A stretch of 51,357 nucleotides of DNA from Synechococcales cyanobacterium bin31.maxbin.ball.101 (GTDB lineage: Bacteria > Cyanobacteriota > Cyanobacteriia > Leptolyngbyales > Leptolyngbyaceae), in assembly GCA_013298165.1 (NCBI GenBank), contig JAAFJU010000020.1, positions 1 to 51,357 of the forward strand, read 5' to 3'. The notes under the pieces were generated by a model. It had not been told where the DNA came from. It did no database searches and saw nothing but the letters and a program-made list of their open reading frames with translations. Below, piece by piece: positions 1 through 8,912 of the stretch. Every line of letters starts with the position of its first letter. The first letter of the stretch is position 1. Made by a program: the position numbers and the translations under genes.

Positions 1-180
1 AGATCAACGACAAAAGAGTTCAATTTAAAGCAACACCCGCTTGGTAATTCAATAGGGTTTTCTGACGCACAGAATAAACATCATACGATGAATTTAGAGG
101 AATGATGTGCAGATTTTGAGAATCTTTAGGGAAAGATTTCAAAATCGTTACGCCATAGATTCAGGCTAAGTCAATTGCGT

Positions 181-1740
181 CTAGCTTAGAATCTGTCTAG
201 CAGCTTCAATTCCTGACAGGGCAGCCCCTTCGAGAAACCCTTGCCATTCATAAAAGGAGTGCGTATGCTCTCCCGCAAAAAACAGATTATCGATCGGTTG
301 CCCTTCTAGACCTGTGAATTGCGTGAATTGACCCGGACGATAGCAAAGATATGCGCCCTGAGCAAAGGGGTTTGTAGCCCACTGTTCAATGTGCCCCACT
401 ATCTGTCCCGAAGTATCACGTCTGACTTGCTGGTTTGCGCCGGGGTAAATGCGATCGAAGTCCCGCAGAAATGCCTCAGCTTGGGCCTCAAATCGGTGGG
501 GATCAAGGGATAAGCCTAAGGCTCCGCTGGCCAGATTGACGATCGTACCTTGCTTTGAATGGCTTTGACTGGGATTGGATTCCCAGGTGACTTGGTGATG
601 GGGTAAGTCGGAATGGGCAACGCCTGTGCTGTGATGATCCCGCCAAGGTCTGCCCTTAAAGCTCAGCATCATTTTGGATTGGCTGCCGTTGTCGAGCGTT
701 GCGATCGCCTGTTGTTTCCAGGCGGGGATCGCCAGGTTGCTGTGGAACTGGACCGATCGCAGGGCGGGAAAGGGGACTGTCAAAACCACGGCATCGAAGG
801 TTTGGGTCACGGTGGTGCCGTCTACGTCGAAGGTGAGTTCGATTCTGCCGCTGCTGGTTTTGCGGAGGGCGATTAGGCGATGGTGGAGATGGATTTGATG
901 GGTGAGCCGATCGGTGAGGTGGCGGGTGATTTGTTCGTTGCCGCCTTGGATATGGTAATGCTCGTCGCTGAAGATCTCCAATGGATTGGGTAAATCTGAC
1001 TCTAGATTCATCAAGATGAAATGCAGGGCCGTTTGATCTTCGAGGGCAAAGCCAAATTCGCCTTGGTAGCTGGCGTCAATATAGGCTCGGGCGAGATCCC
1101 CGGCTTGGTATTTGTCTAGGTACTCTGACAAATTGAGCCGATCGAGGGCAACATCAAAATCCGTATGCTTTAGAGCAGTGGGTTCCCGCGAAACCTGTTG
1201 CAGATCGCGTTGCATTGCCTTGAGCAGATCCAAATATTCTTCTACGATCGCCGCTTCTGAATAGTGATGACCCTTGAAATAAAAAGTCGCTTCTCCCGGC
1301 GTCGCGCAGAGATCTTCTACAACCAATCCAAATTCTTGGGCATAGCTGAGTAACTGGTGATGTTGGCTGTCAATCAGTTCACCACCCCGTTCAATCACCT
1401 GACCTGGGAACCGATCGCGATCGCCAAATTCACCGCCCATGGACCAGCAGCGTCCCCCCGTGCGATCGTTCGCCTCAAAGATCTGGGCTGTGATCCCCTG
1501 TTTTTGGAGTTCATAGCCACAGGCAAGTCCTGCAAATCCTGCACCGACGATGCCGATCGATCGATTTTGATCAGATGGATGGGTGGGTTGGGCTTGTGTG
1601 ATGGGGGTGATGGGAGTGGGAGGCTTCTGTAAAATCAGAGGCTTCTCGAAGGGTTCTTTTGGGGTTAGGGACTGTCGGGCGATTTGCTGAATTTGGTTCA
1701 ACTTACGCCCAAGGTCGGTTTTAAATCCGGAACGGCTCAT
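181..1740 (-). CDS. FAD-dependent amine oxidase family protein
   Basis: A 519-aa flavoprotein of the monoamine oxidase / amino-acid oxidase superfamily. Seen: a dinucleotide-binding motif GIVGAGFAGLACGYE at about residues 62-76, followed by an acidic strand end (EAND) and the R-x-G-G-R type motif (RTGGRC). A C-terminal FAD-binding segment LFFAGEHTH...EGAALSG lies near residues 487-513. The first 55 residues are a basic, proline-rich extension without a clear signal peptide. Known of the family: oxidation of amines or amino acids with release of H2O2. The substrate cannot be read from sequence. It lies 128 bp downstream of the proline-rich gene on the same strand and may be cotranscribed with it. 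The ATG at 1740 gives the usual family length. Confidence 0.88.
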   Translation of the reverse strand: MSRSGFKTDLGRKLNQIQQIARQSLTPKEPFEKPLILQKPPTPITPITQAQPTHPSDQNRSIGIVGAGFAGLACGYELQKQGITAQIFEANDRTGGRCWSMGGEFGDRDRFPGQVIERGGELIDSQHHQLLSYAQEFGLVVEDLCATPGEATFYFKGHHYSEAAIVEEYLDLLKAMQRDLQQVSREPTALKHTDFDVALDRLNLSEYLDKYQAGDLARAYIDASYQGEFGFALEDQTALHFILMNLESDLPNPLEIFSDEHYHIQGGNEQITRHLTDRLTHQIHLHHRLIALRKTSSGRIELTFDVDGTTVTQTFDAVVLTVPFPALRSVQFHSNLAIPAWKQQAIATLDNGSQSKMMLSFKGRPWRDHHSTGVAHSDLPHHQVTWESNPSQSHSKQGTIVNLASGALGLSLDPHRFEAQAEAFLRDFDRIYPGANQQVRRDTSGQIVGHIEQWATNPFAQGAYLCYRPGQFTQFTGLEGQPIDNLFFAGEHTHSFYEWQGFLEGAALSGIEAARQILS

Positions 1741-1840
1741 GGAGATTTGGGATGAGGGAAAGGTCAGAGAAATGGGTCAGCAGCACTTAGACGGCTCACT
1801 ATATCAAACCTTTCAACCCTCAATCAAAGCTCTCTCCATG

Positions 1841-1885
1841 AGAGTTTCGAGACCTAGAATTTCAAGACCTAGAGTTTCGAGACCT
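1841..1885. repeat. three tandem 15-bp units
   Basis: Three consecutive 15-bp units (AGAGTTTCGAGACCT, AGAATTTCAAGACCT, AGAGTTTCGAGACCT). Units 1 and 3 are identical and unit 2 differs at three positions. The array overlaps the last codons of the minus-strand proline-rich gene and runs into the spacer before the amine oxidase gene. It reads as a small slippage array; no function is evident. Confidence 0.8.
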
Positions 1886-3194
1886 CTAGCCGCAGAGCGT
1901 CATTGGAGGTTGTGGAGGTGGATGATACCGCTGATTGGGGATCGGCTTCTAGGATGACAGACGAGAGGCCATTGGGTGAAAGCTCGGTGGACGATCGGAT
2001 GGGTTTGAGCGTGGGTGCCTTAATAGACTGGTTTTGCAGGGGTGCTGATGAGGTTGTGGGATTTGGACTGGGCTGGAGAGTCGGCTCTAGGAATTTTGGC
2101 TCCGTGGATTGGGACGGGGGCATGGCGGAGGAGGGGATTTCGCTGGTTTGGGTGGCTTGGGGCGTAAGGACAGGTTCCTGAATAGGCTGAACAGGTTGCG
2201 GAACGGGTTGAACAGGTTGCGGAACAGGTTGAACAAGTTGCTGGACGCTTTGCTGGGGGAGTGGGGTGGTTTCGGGAGGGGCGATTTGTTTACGGCGAGG
2301 GGGGGCTTGGAGCGGGGTGGTTTCAGGCTGGGTGGCTTGAGGGGTGAGATCTTTTTGGATGACGATCGAATTCATCTCAGCGGTCCCCAAATTCAGACCC
2401 CGATTAGGCGCTGTGGAATTTTGAGGGGAATTGGGGGCGGGATTCAGGGCGACTTGTCCAGGAAAATTCATGGCCCCAGCGGGAACGGGTAAGGTTCTGC
2501 CGGAGTTCATTAATTCTGAAACGCTGACTTGGGGGAGGGCGTTGGGATTTTGGGGAAGACGGGCGATGGTGGGTCGGGTCTGCTGAGCGGTCGTGGGGCG
2601 TGGACCTGAGGGGGTCTGCTTCAGGCCATCGATCGCGACGACCCCCGAAATAATGGTGAAAGCCGCGAGTCCGCCGCCGCATTCGAGCCAAGGTAGTTTT
2701 GGCGTCGGGCGGCTGCGAAGGCTGGGGGTGGATGGGGGCGCGTTCAGCGGGTAAGGCTGAAGATAGCGATGGGTATTGTGGACGCTGTAGGGGGTGATTT
2801 GGGTGGGTGCGGCTTTCGATTGGCGAGCGGGGACTAGATTAATCGCGTGAATCAGATCGGTAACGCTTGCTGGATCGGAGGGTTGGTCTGGGGTTGTGGG
2901 ATTGGTTTTAGGCGCTTCAGGTGCTTCAGGTGTGACTTTTACGACGTTGAGTGCCGTTAGATTATTTTTGGAGGCAAAGGTGGGGCGCACGGCTTTGGGG
3001 GTACTGTCTGCGATCGGGCTATCTTCTTCAATTGAATGATGTGAGGGAACTTCGATGGTGACGATCGAGGGATCAATCGAGGGATCATTGACCGTTTCAC
3101 TCAGGTCTGGGTTGTCCACAAGTCTGTCCTCAAGGGTTGTTTTGGGATTTGAGCGGGTGGGTGATTTTGGCGTAGAACCGACAATGTGCATCAT
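1869..3194 (-). CDS. proline/glutamine-rich single-span membrane protein, function unknown
   Basis: About 441 aa, not recognised as a named family. Seen: a polar, Ser/Thr/Pro-rich N-terminal half, then one hydrophobic segment (LAAFTIISGVVAIDGL) near residue 180. After that comes a long low-complexity Pro/Gln/Thr region with short repeats (QPVQPVPQ, APPRRKQIAPPE). This architecture, a cytoplasmic tail, one membrane span and an extended wall-spanning linker, resembles TonB-like or envelope-anchoring proteins, but no TonB C-terminal domain is visible. The ATG at 3194 is chosen because GGAAAG lies seven bases upstream. A GTG at 3209 in the same frame has no Shine-Dalgarno match. It sits upstream of the amine oxidase gene and diverges from the polysaccharide export gene. 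Confidence 0.7.
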   Translation of the reverse strand: MMHIVGSTPKSPTRSNPKTTLEDRLVDNPDLSETVNDPSIDPSIVTIEVPSHHSIEEDSPIADSTPKAVRPTFASKNNLTALNVVKVTPEAPEAPKTNPTTPDQPSDPASVTDLIHAINLVPARQSKAAPTQITPYSVHNTHRYLQPYPLNAPPSTPSLRSRPTPKLPWLECGGGLAAFTIISGVVAIDGLKQTPSGPRPTTAQQTRPTIARLPQNPNALPQVSVSELMNSGRTLPVPAGAMNFPGQVALNPAPNSPQNSTAPNRGLNLGTAEMNSIVIQKDLTPQATQPETTPLQAPPRRKQIAPPETTPLPQQSVQQLVQPVPQPVQPVPQPVQPIQEPVLTPQATQTSEIPSSAMPPSQSTEPKFLEPTLQPSPNPTTSSAPLQNQSIKAPTLKPIRSSTELSPNGLSSVILEADPQSAVSSTSTTSNDALRLEVSKL

Positions 3195-3340
3195 GGGACA
3201 ACTTTCCACTGAAGTGAAGGGTTAGGGGTTTAAAAGGTGTTAAAGGGAATAAGAATGATTTGTAATTTATCTATCAGCCCTGAGATAGAGACGTCAGGAT
3301 AAATCCGCAAGATTTGCCGGAAATATACGTAGATAAAGAA

Positions 3341-3369
3341 TTGAAAAAATTATATCTTCAAGACATAAA
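3341..3369 (+). promoter_or_regulatory. possible sigma70-type promoter for the export gene
   Basis: In the 405-bp AT-rich gap between the divergent genes at 3194 and 3600, TTGAAA (3341-3346) and CATAAA (3364-3369) are separated by 17 bp. This would leave a 5' untranslated leader of about 220 nt ahead of the ATG at 3600. The -10 hexamer matches only four of six consensus positions. The rest of the gap shows no gene and no strong hairpin. Confidence 0.3.
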
Positions 3370-3599
3370 AATATGATCTATTGCGGCTACCACCTCTTAG
3401 AATCCTTAACAGTCTGCTGTTTTGGGACTTGTTTTAAGATTTTTTTTAGGATAGTCCGGAGACAGCGGAGATTACTTGTAAGGGTTACTACTATGTCCTA
3501 AGACCTATCTCTGTCGGATCTTGATTCTGAGGTTCTGTTGGAGAGTTGTCCGGGGCGATCGTCTTTGTATTTTAAGTTTTCCTCTTATCTGAAACTACT

Positions 3600-5117
3600 A
3601 TGCGTCACTCAACCTTGAACCTCATTAAATCCGTTCCGATCGCCGCCTTGAGTACCATCATGGGCTTAGGCGTGACGATGCCAATGCAGGCGACGACCAC
3701 AACGGAGGCGACGTTGGGCAGCAGTAGTCCAGTCTCCAATCTCCAATCTGCGCTGCCCGCTTCTCGCTTTTTAGATGTGCCGACAGCGGCACCTGTGGTG
3801 AGTGATGATGGCTATATTTTGGGGGCGGGCGATCGGTTGAAGCTGGATTTCTTTGGGGTACCGGAATTTAGCGGTGACTATGCGGTCTTGCCCAATGGCT
3901 CGATGAATCTGCCCCAGGTGGGAATGGTCTCTGTGCAGGGCTATACGGTGTCCCAGGTGTCCCAGCTTTTAGTGACGCGATACAGTCCGATTTTGACCCG
4001 TCCGGTGATCAATATTAATGTCGTGGCGACGCGGCCTGTGATGATTGCGATCGCCGGGGAAATTGAACGTCCGGGGGCTTATTCACTGATGAGTTCGACG
4101 GGGGAGTCTCCCATGTTGAGTCGAGCGATTCAGCAGGCGGAGGGGATTACCCGATCGGCGGATTTGCAGCAGGTGAAAATTCGGCGGCGCACAGCGGGGG
4201 GTGGCAATGAAATCATTACGGTGAATTTGTTGCAGTTGGTGCGATCGGGCGATGCACGGCAGGATATTCGGCTGCGGGATGGGGATAGCATTCTGATTCC
4301 TGAAGCAAAAGCGCCTGATTTGTCCTTAAGTAAGCAGTTGCTTGCCACGAATTTGGTCAGTCGGAATTCGCGTCCGATTCAAATTGCAGTGGTGGGTGAA
4401 GTGTTGCGGCCCGGTCCTCATTCCTTGGGCAATAACAACAACTACAATAATAATAACGGCATCAATACTAATTCGGGAAATACCGCGATCGCCAATCCCA
4501 GTAATTCGACCATTCCGACCTTGACTCAAGCAATTCAGCAGGCGGGAGGCATTTCGCAGCTTGCGGATATTCGGAATATCCAAGTGCGTCGTCAGAGTCG
4601 CTTTGGAACTGAGCAAAAGATCACCGTTGATTTTTGGAAACTGTTAAAGTCGGGTGATTTGTTGCAAGATATGCCTCTGCAGGAAGGCGATACCGTTGAA
4701 ATTCCAACCGCAACCGCACCGAATGAATCCGAAATTATCGCAATGGCTGGGGCAAGTTTTTCCCCAGATAAGATGACGGTCAATGTGGTGGGCGAAGTCG
4801 AAAGACCGGGTGCATTGGTATTAACTCCAAATACGACTTTGAATCAAGCGGTGTTAACGGCTGGAGGCTTTAATCGAAATGCAGTTAAAAATTCGATTAC
4901 ATTAGTGCGCTTAAATCCTAATGGCACGGTGACAAAACGAGATGTTGCTTTTGATCTCTCTCAAGGCGTGAGTGAAACCAATAATCCAGCACTGAGAAAC
5001 AATGACATTATTGTTGTGAAAAAGACCGGATTTGCGGTCTTTTCTCAGGGCCTAAATGATGTCCTGTCTCCGTTTACGGGCATCTTTAATATTTTCAGAT
5101 TGTTCGGTGGAAGATAG
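3600..5117 (+). CDS. Wza-type polysaccharide export protein with three SLBB domains
   Basis: A 505-aa outer-membrane export channel component. Seen: a signal peptide at about residues 1-31 (hydrophobic core, then MQA). A polysaccharide-export domain starts at GYILGAGDRLKLDFFG (71-86). Three SLBB domains each open with a GE-x-x-RPG motif (GEIERPG 153-159, GEVLRPG 266-272, GEVERPG 398-404). An Asn-rich insertion of about 22 residues (279-300) interrupts the second SLBB domain. Known of the family: a multimeric periplasm-spanning channel that works with a Wzc-type kinase, which is present here at 6637. The gene has its own terminator at 5183, so it is probably expressed separately from the glycosyltransferase genes. 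ATG start chosen. Confidence 0.93.
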   Translation: MRHSTLNLIKSVPIAALSTIMGLGVTMPMQATTTTEATLGSSSPVSNLQSALPASRFLDVPTAAPVVSDDGYILGAGDRLKLDFFGVPEFSGDYAVLPNGSMNLPQVGMVSVQGYTVSQVSQLLVTRYSPILTRPVININVVATRPVMIAIAGEIERPGAYSLMSSTGESPMLSRAIQQAEGITRSADLQQVKIRRRTAGGGNEIITVNLLQLVRSGDARQDIRLRDGDSILIPEAKAPDLSLSKQLLATNLVSRNSRPIQIAVVGEVLRPGPHSLGNNNNYNNNNGINTNSGNTAIANPSNSTIPTLTQAIQQAGGISQLADIRNIQVRRQSRFGTEQKITVDFWKLLKSGDLLQDMPLQEGDTVEIPTATAPNESEIIAMAGASFSPDKMTVNVVGEVERPGALVLTPNTTLNQAVLTAGGFNRNAVKNSITLVRLNPNGTVTKRDVAFDLSQGVSETNNPALRNNDIIVVKKTGFAVFSQGLNDVLSPFTGIFNIFRLFGGR

Positions 5118-5182
5118 TTTTGTTCTGAATCCTTTTAGATGACTAGATTAACTTTAGATTAACGCTCAAGATTAATACCGAT

Positions 5183-5228
5183 CGCCCCTACTTGTTGCAC
5201 AATTTCGCATCAGGTGGGGGCGGTTTTT
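5183..5228 (+). terminator. rho-independent terminator after the export gene
   Basis: CGCCCCTACTTG (5183-5194) pairs with CAGGTGGGGGCG (5211-5222) over 12 bp, including two G-U pairs, with a 16-nt loop. A run of five T follows. It lies 66 bp after the export gene stop. The remaining 220 bp up to the glycosyltransferase at 5449 is AT-rich with no gene; it must hold the promoter of the next unit, but I could not pick a convincing -35/-10 pair. Confidence 0.8.
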
Positions 5229-5448
5229 ATGGATAGCTTGAACTTAATTATTTAAATAGTGAGTTAATTGTTAAGACCGCTTTTTATAACTGCTCATATG
5301 CGTCTCATTCTTGAAGACTATATAAAAAGAGGTAGATTTTTGATCTAATTCCAGTGGCATCGTTGATAATACTGAATATAGAAGGGTGCAATTCAGTTTT
5401 AGCGTATCAGACATTGAAAAATGCTCTCTCAGTCATTAGTTAGCTTCT

Positions 5449-6537
5449 ATGAAAATTGCATTAGTTCACGATTACCTAACTCAAAAAGGTGGGGCAGAGA
5501 GAGTCTTCGAACTGTTGTGTCGGCACTTCCCCACGGCTGATGTCTTCACCTCTCTCTATGATCCTCAAAAGACCATTGACCTCAGCGATCGTCTGGTCAA
5601 AACCACTGTCCTACAAGGGGTTCCCGGCGCGACGAAATATTTTAGAATGATGGCTCCGTTCTACTATCCAGCCTTTAGAGCGTTGGATTTGCAGGACTAT
5701 GATTTAATTATTAGTAGCAGCACCAGTTTTGCGAAAGCCGTCAAGAAACGATCGGATGCCTATCATATTTGCTTCTGCCATAATGTGACCCGCTTTTTGT
5801 GGGACACTCAGACCTATCTGCGTGAATATGGCGATTATCAAAACTTTTATCCTTTCATCGAAAAAATCTTTCGCTTAATGCGTGAACAGGACTTAAAATA
5901 TTCTCAAGAGCCGGATCTTTACATCGCGAATTCGACGACGGTTGCTCAACGAATTCGATCGACGTACAAGAAGAATGCGATCGTCATTAACTATCCGATC
6001 GAGGCCAGTCAGTTCACTTTTTCTGACCGAAAAGAGGACTATTACTTAGCTTCCGCACGGATGATTAGTTATAAACGTCTGGATGTCATTGTAGAGGCAT
6101 TTAACTGGCTCGGTTGGAACCTGAAAATTACAGGGGAAGGTCCGGAACGAGACAAGCTAAAAGCGCAAGCGATGGGCAATGTTGAGTTCCTCGGTCATGT
6201 CTCTGATTCAGAACGGAAGCAGTTGATGTCCAATGCTAAATCGGTGATTGTGGCGGCGCTGGAAGATTATGGTCTGGTGCCGATCGAAGCCAATGCCAGT
6301 GGGACGCCTGTGATTTCCTACGGTGCGGGCGGGGTCCTCGATACGCAGATTCCTGGGACGACAGGATTGTTTTTCCGACGTCAGGCTCCGGAGTCGTTGC
6401 AGGCAGCTTTGATTAAGGGACAAACGATCGATTGGGATTATTCTAAAATTCGCGATCATGCGGTGAATAACTTCTCTGAAAAAGCCTTCTTTGGCCAGGT
6501 CGATCGAGTTATGGAAAAGCTCCCGATTTTCGCTTAG
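5449..6537 (+). CDS. glycosyltransferase family 4
   Basis: A 362-aa GT-B glycosyltransferase of the GT4 type, expected to add a sugar from a nucleotide donor to a lipid-linked or growing polysaccharide at the cytoplasmic face. Seen: an N-terminal acceptor domain beginning KIALVHDYLTQKGGAERV (glycine loop). The C-terminal donor-binding half carries the E-x7-E type motif (EDYGLVPIEANASGTPVI), where the two acidic residues normally bracket the donor phosphate. The opening HDYL...GGAERVFE is typical of a large bacterial GT4 subgroup; donor and acceptor cannot be told. It is the first gene of the long exopolysaccharide run and precedes the Wzc-like kinase by about 100 bp. Confidence 0.9.
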   Translation: MKIALVHDYLTQKGGAERVFELLCRHFPTADVFTSLYDPQKTIDLSDRLVKTTVLQGVPGATKYFRMMAPFYYPAFRALDLQDYDLIISSSTSFAKAVKKRSDAYHICFCHNVTRFLWDTQTYLREYGDYQNFYPFIEKIFRLMREQDLKYSQEPDLYIANSTTVAQRIRSTYKKNAIVINYPIEASQFTFSDRKEDYYLASARMISYKRLDVIVEAFNWLGWNLKITGEGPERDKLKAQAMGNVEFLGHVSDSERKQLMSNAKSVIVAALEDYGLVPIEANASGTPVISYGAGGVLDTQIPGTTGLFFRRQAPESLQAALIKGQTIDWDYSKIRDHAVNNFSEKAFFGQVDRVMEKLPIFA

Positions 6538-6636
6538 AGCTATGAATAAAGAATTATAGGTTTTGCTTTTAAATGGTTGGGTTACGTTGATAACTTTTAT
6601 TCCTTACCGATCGCTCCTCAGTTCATAGGTTTTTAT

Positions 6637-8844
6637 ATGGTTTCTTCCCGTCCACTCCCGTTAACGGTCGCTCCTGAAAAAGAATTGGGTTATGGCCAGA
6701 TCTTTACGGCGATCGCGCGTCGTAAGCATTGGCTGGTGATTGGCGTCTTGAGTGGGCTGGCGGTTGCTGGTGCTCTGAGCTTAAGACAAACTCCCGTCTA
6801 CAGTAGCTCGATGCAATTGCTGATTGAGTCGATTTATCAAGGTAAAGGTCAATCCAATACCAAACAAACCGACGAGATTACGGATTCCAATGTCCAAGTC
6901 GATTCGGCGACTCAGATTAGCTTTTTGCAAAGTTCTGGGCTGATCAAGAAGGCGATGCAAGATCTCAAGGGTGAGTATCCTGAGTTTGATCCGGAGAATG
7001 CGGGGAGTGTGGCGCTGTTTAAGACAAAATTGGCGGTGACTCAGCTTTCTGCTGCGGCGAAGAAAGGCGATCCGACCAAAATCTTTCAAATCAGCTATCA
7101 GTCCGACAATGCGGTGAAGTCTCAAAAAGTGTTGAATGCGCTTCAGAAAGTGTATTTGGACTATAACCGTGAACAGCAGGAGCTACGACTGACGAAGGGG
7201 CTGGGCTTTATCAATCAACAGCTTCCTGAGGTGGGTCGTAAGCTACAGCAGTCTGAATCGAAGTTGGAAAATTTCCGTCGATCGCAGGATCTGATTGATC
7301 CGAAGCTGGAAGCCCAGCGTCAAAGCGAAATGTTGAGTAAGACGGAGCAGGAAATCCAGACGAATGCGAGTCAAATCCGTGATCTGCGCAGTCGCCAAGC
7401 CTCGCTCCAGCAGCAGCTTCCCACGGGTCTAGACCAGACTCAGGTGATGGCTCGTCTAACGCAGTCTTCGCGCTATCAGTCCCTGCTCTCTGAAATCCAG
7501 AAGACGGAGTTAGCTCTGGTGCAGCAACGATTGCGCTTTAAGGATGAAACGCCCTACATCAAACAAATTCTCGACCAGCGTCAGCAACAAATGAGCCTGC
7601 TGCAAGTGGAGTCACAGCGGGTCTTGGGCGGTTCGGCGGCGATCGGGGAAGGGGCTTTGCTCCAGGCGGGACAGCTCACGCCGCAGGATATTAACAGCAT
7701 GACGCAGCTTGCAGATGCGGGTGTGGCGCTGCAGGCGGCGGAGGCTCGCTACTACGGCTTAACGCAAGGGGCGGCGCAGCTTCGGGAGAGTATGAAGCGC
7801 TTTCCGCAGGTGCTAGCAGAGTATGGTCGTCTGGAACCCGAGGTGGAGTTGAACCGCGATACGCTGCGGCAATTGCTCAAAGCGAGACAAGAACTGGGCA
7901 TGGAAATTGCGCGGGGAAGTTTTGACTGGCAGATTGTGGAGGAGGCGCAGTTAGGGTTTAAGACCAATCCACCTGCGACTCAGAGTCTGCTGCTCGGGGC
8001 GATCGCGGGTCTGTTCCTCGGGGGCATTGTGGCCTTTGCTCGGGAAAGTGCGGATGATGCCGTCCATACCTCTGATGATCTGAAGCGTCAGCTTCCGGTG
8101 CCGCTGCTGGGGATGGTCCCGACCTACAGCGATATGCCAAAGAATATGTCTGTTCCGTTTGGCAGATCCGCTACTGCGCCTTCTGCGCCGATGATGCAGC
8201 AATTTGTCCATTGGCAACCGTTCCGTGAGTCGCTGGATTTGGTTTATCAAAACCTTCAACTTCTGAATTCCGATGGTGGAATCAAGTCTGTCGTGGTCAC
8301 GTCAGCGTTGGCGGGGGAAGGTAAATCCACGTTTGCGTTGGGGTTGGCGATTAGTGCAGCACGGTTACATCGTCGGGTGTTGTTGATTGATGGAGATCTT
8401 CGATCGCCCAGTCTACACACCATGCTGGGCTTACCGAATCAGGTGGGTCTGGCGAATTTGCTGGCGGATGATAGTCCGATTCCGATGATTCAAAACAATA
8501 CGGACGAGTCGGAATATGGCAATCTGGCGGTGCTGACGGCAGGGACGGGTTCGATTGATCCGGCCAAGCTGCTCAGTTCTCAACGGCTGCGGCGGTTGAT
8601 CAGCACCTTTGAAAAAGCCTACGACTTGGTGATCGTGGATGCGCCGCCGATGCTGGGAATGGTCGATACGATGCTGCTGTCTTCGCGCTGTTCTGGCGTC
8701 GTGATGGTGGGTCGGATCGGGAAGGTGACTCGCAGTGAGATCACCCAAGCCGCCCAAAACCTGGGCCAACTCAATCTCATTGGGGTGGTCGCAAATGATG
8801 TCCCGGCTAAAGTCCTCAGTCCTGCCTACGAGACTGCTGCCTAG
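6637..8844 (+). CDS. Wzc/ExoP-like polysaccharide co-polymerase and tyrosine autokinase
   Basis: A 735-aa inner-membrane protein that controls chain length and export with the SLBB channel. Seen: a Wzz domain with a first membrane span (HWLVIGVLSGLAVAGALSL) near residue 30, a long periplasmic coiled-coil part, and a second span (LLLGAIAGLFLGGIVAF) near 450. The cytoplasmic BY-kinase domain has Walker A (AGEGKST, about 559-565), Walker A' (LLIDGDLRSP, about 582-591) and Walker B (LVIVDAPP). The C-terminal tail holds only one tyrosine, in SPAYETAA, instead of the usual Tyr cluster, so autophosphorylation may be reduced or use other sites. The ATG at 6637 is preferred over an in-frame TTG at 6577, which would add 20 residues unlike the family. 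Confidence 0.92.
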   Translation: MVSSRPLPLTVAPEKELGYGQIFTAIARRKHWLVIGVLSGLAVAGALSLRQTPVYSSSMQLLIESIYQGKGQSNTKQTDEITDSNVQVDSATQISFLQSSGLIKKAMQDLKGEYPEFDPENAGSVALFKTKLAVTQLSAAAKKGDPTKIFQISYQSDNAVKSQKVLNALQKVYLDYNREQQELRLTKGLGFINQQLPEVGRKLQQSESKLENFRRSQDLIDPKLEAQRQSEMLSKTEQEIQTNASQIRDLRSRQASLQQQLPTGLDQTQVMARLTQSSRYQSLLSEIQKTELALVQQRLRFKDETPYIKQILDQRQQQMSLLQVESQRVLGGSAAIGEGALLQAGQLTPQDINSMTQLADAGVALQAAEARYYGLTQGAAQLRESMKRFPQVLAEYGRLEPEVELNRDTLRQLLKARQELGMEIARGSFDWQIVEEAQLGFKTNPPATQSLLLGAIAGLFLGGIVAFARESADDAVHTSDDLKRQLPVPLLGMVPTYSDMPKNMSVPFGRSATAPSAPMMQQFVHWQPFRESLDLVYQNLQLLNSDGGIKSVVVTSALAGEGKSTFALGLAISAARLHRRVLLIDGDLRSPSLHTMLGLPNQVGLANLLADDSPIPMIQNNTDESEYGNLAVLTAGTGSIDPAKLLSSQRLRRLISTFEKAYDLVIVDAPPMLGMVDTMLLSSRCSGVVMVGRIGKVTRSEITQAAQNLGQLNLIGVVANDVPAKVLSPAYETAA

Positions 8845-8895
8845 CCCCCCAATTTTGGGGGACATGAATCCCTGTCCTCAAGTCCCAAGCCCCCT
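8845..8895. repeat. decayed C5-AATT-G5 palindromic repeat
   Basis: CCCCCCAATTTTGGGGGACATGA followed by a weaker CCC-rich right arm (AAGCCCCCT). It resembles the left arms of the longer inverted repeats at 37.9 and 38.6 kb. It occupies the spacer between the kinase gene and the HepC-like gene. Confidence 0.6.
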
Positions 8896-8912
8896 TACCT
8901 CGGTACAACATT

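Noticed and set aside
1-180. Left-edge sequence as a possible gene end or promoter
   Set aside because: AT-rich, no frame or hairpin of note; too short to judge.
2109-2492. Plus-strand Gly/Arg-rich frame opposite the proline-rich gene
   Set aside because: Mirror of the proline-rich coding strand, no start signal.
8431-8865. Antisense frame of 144 codons over the kinase domain
   Set aside because: Complement of the Walker-motif region of the kinase; His/Arg-rich, no similarity.
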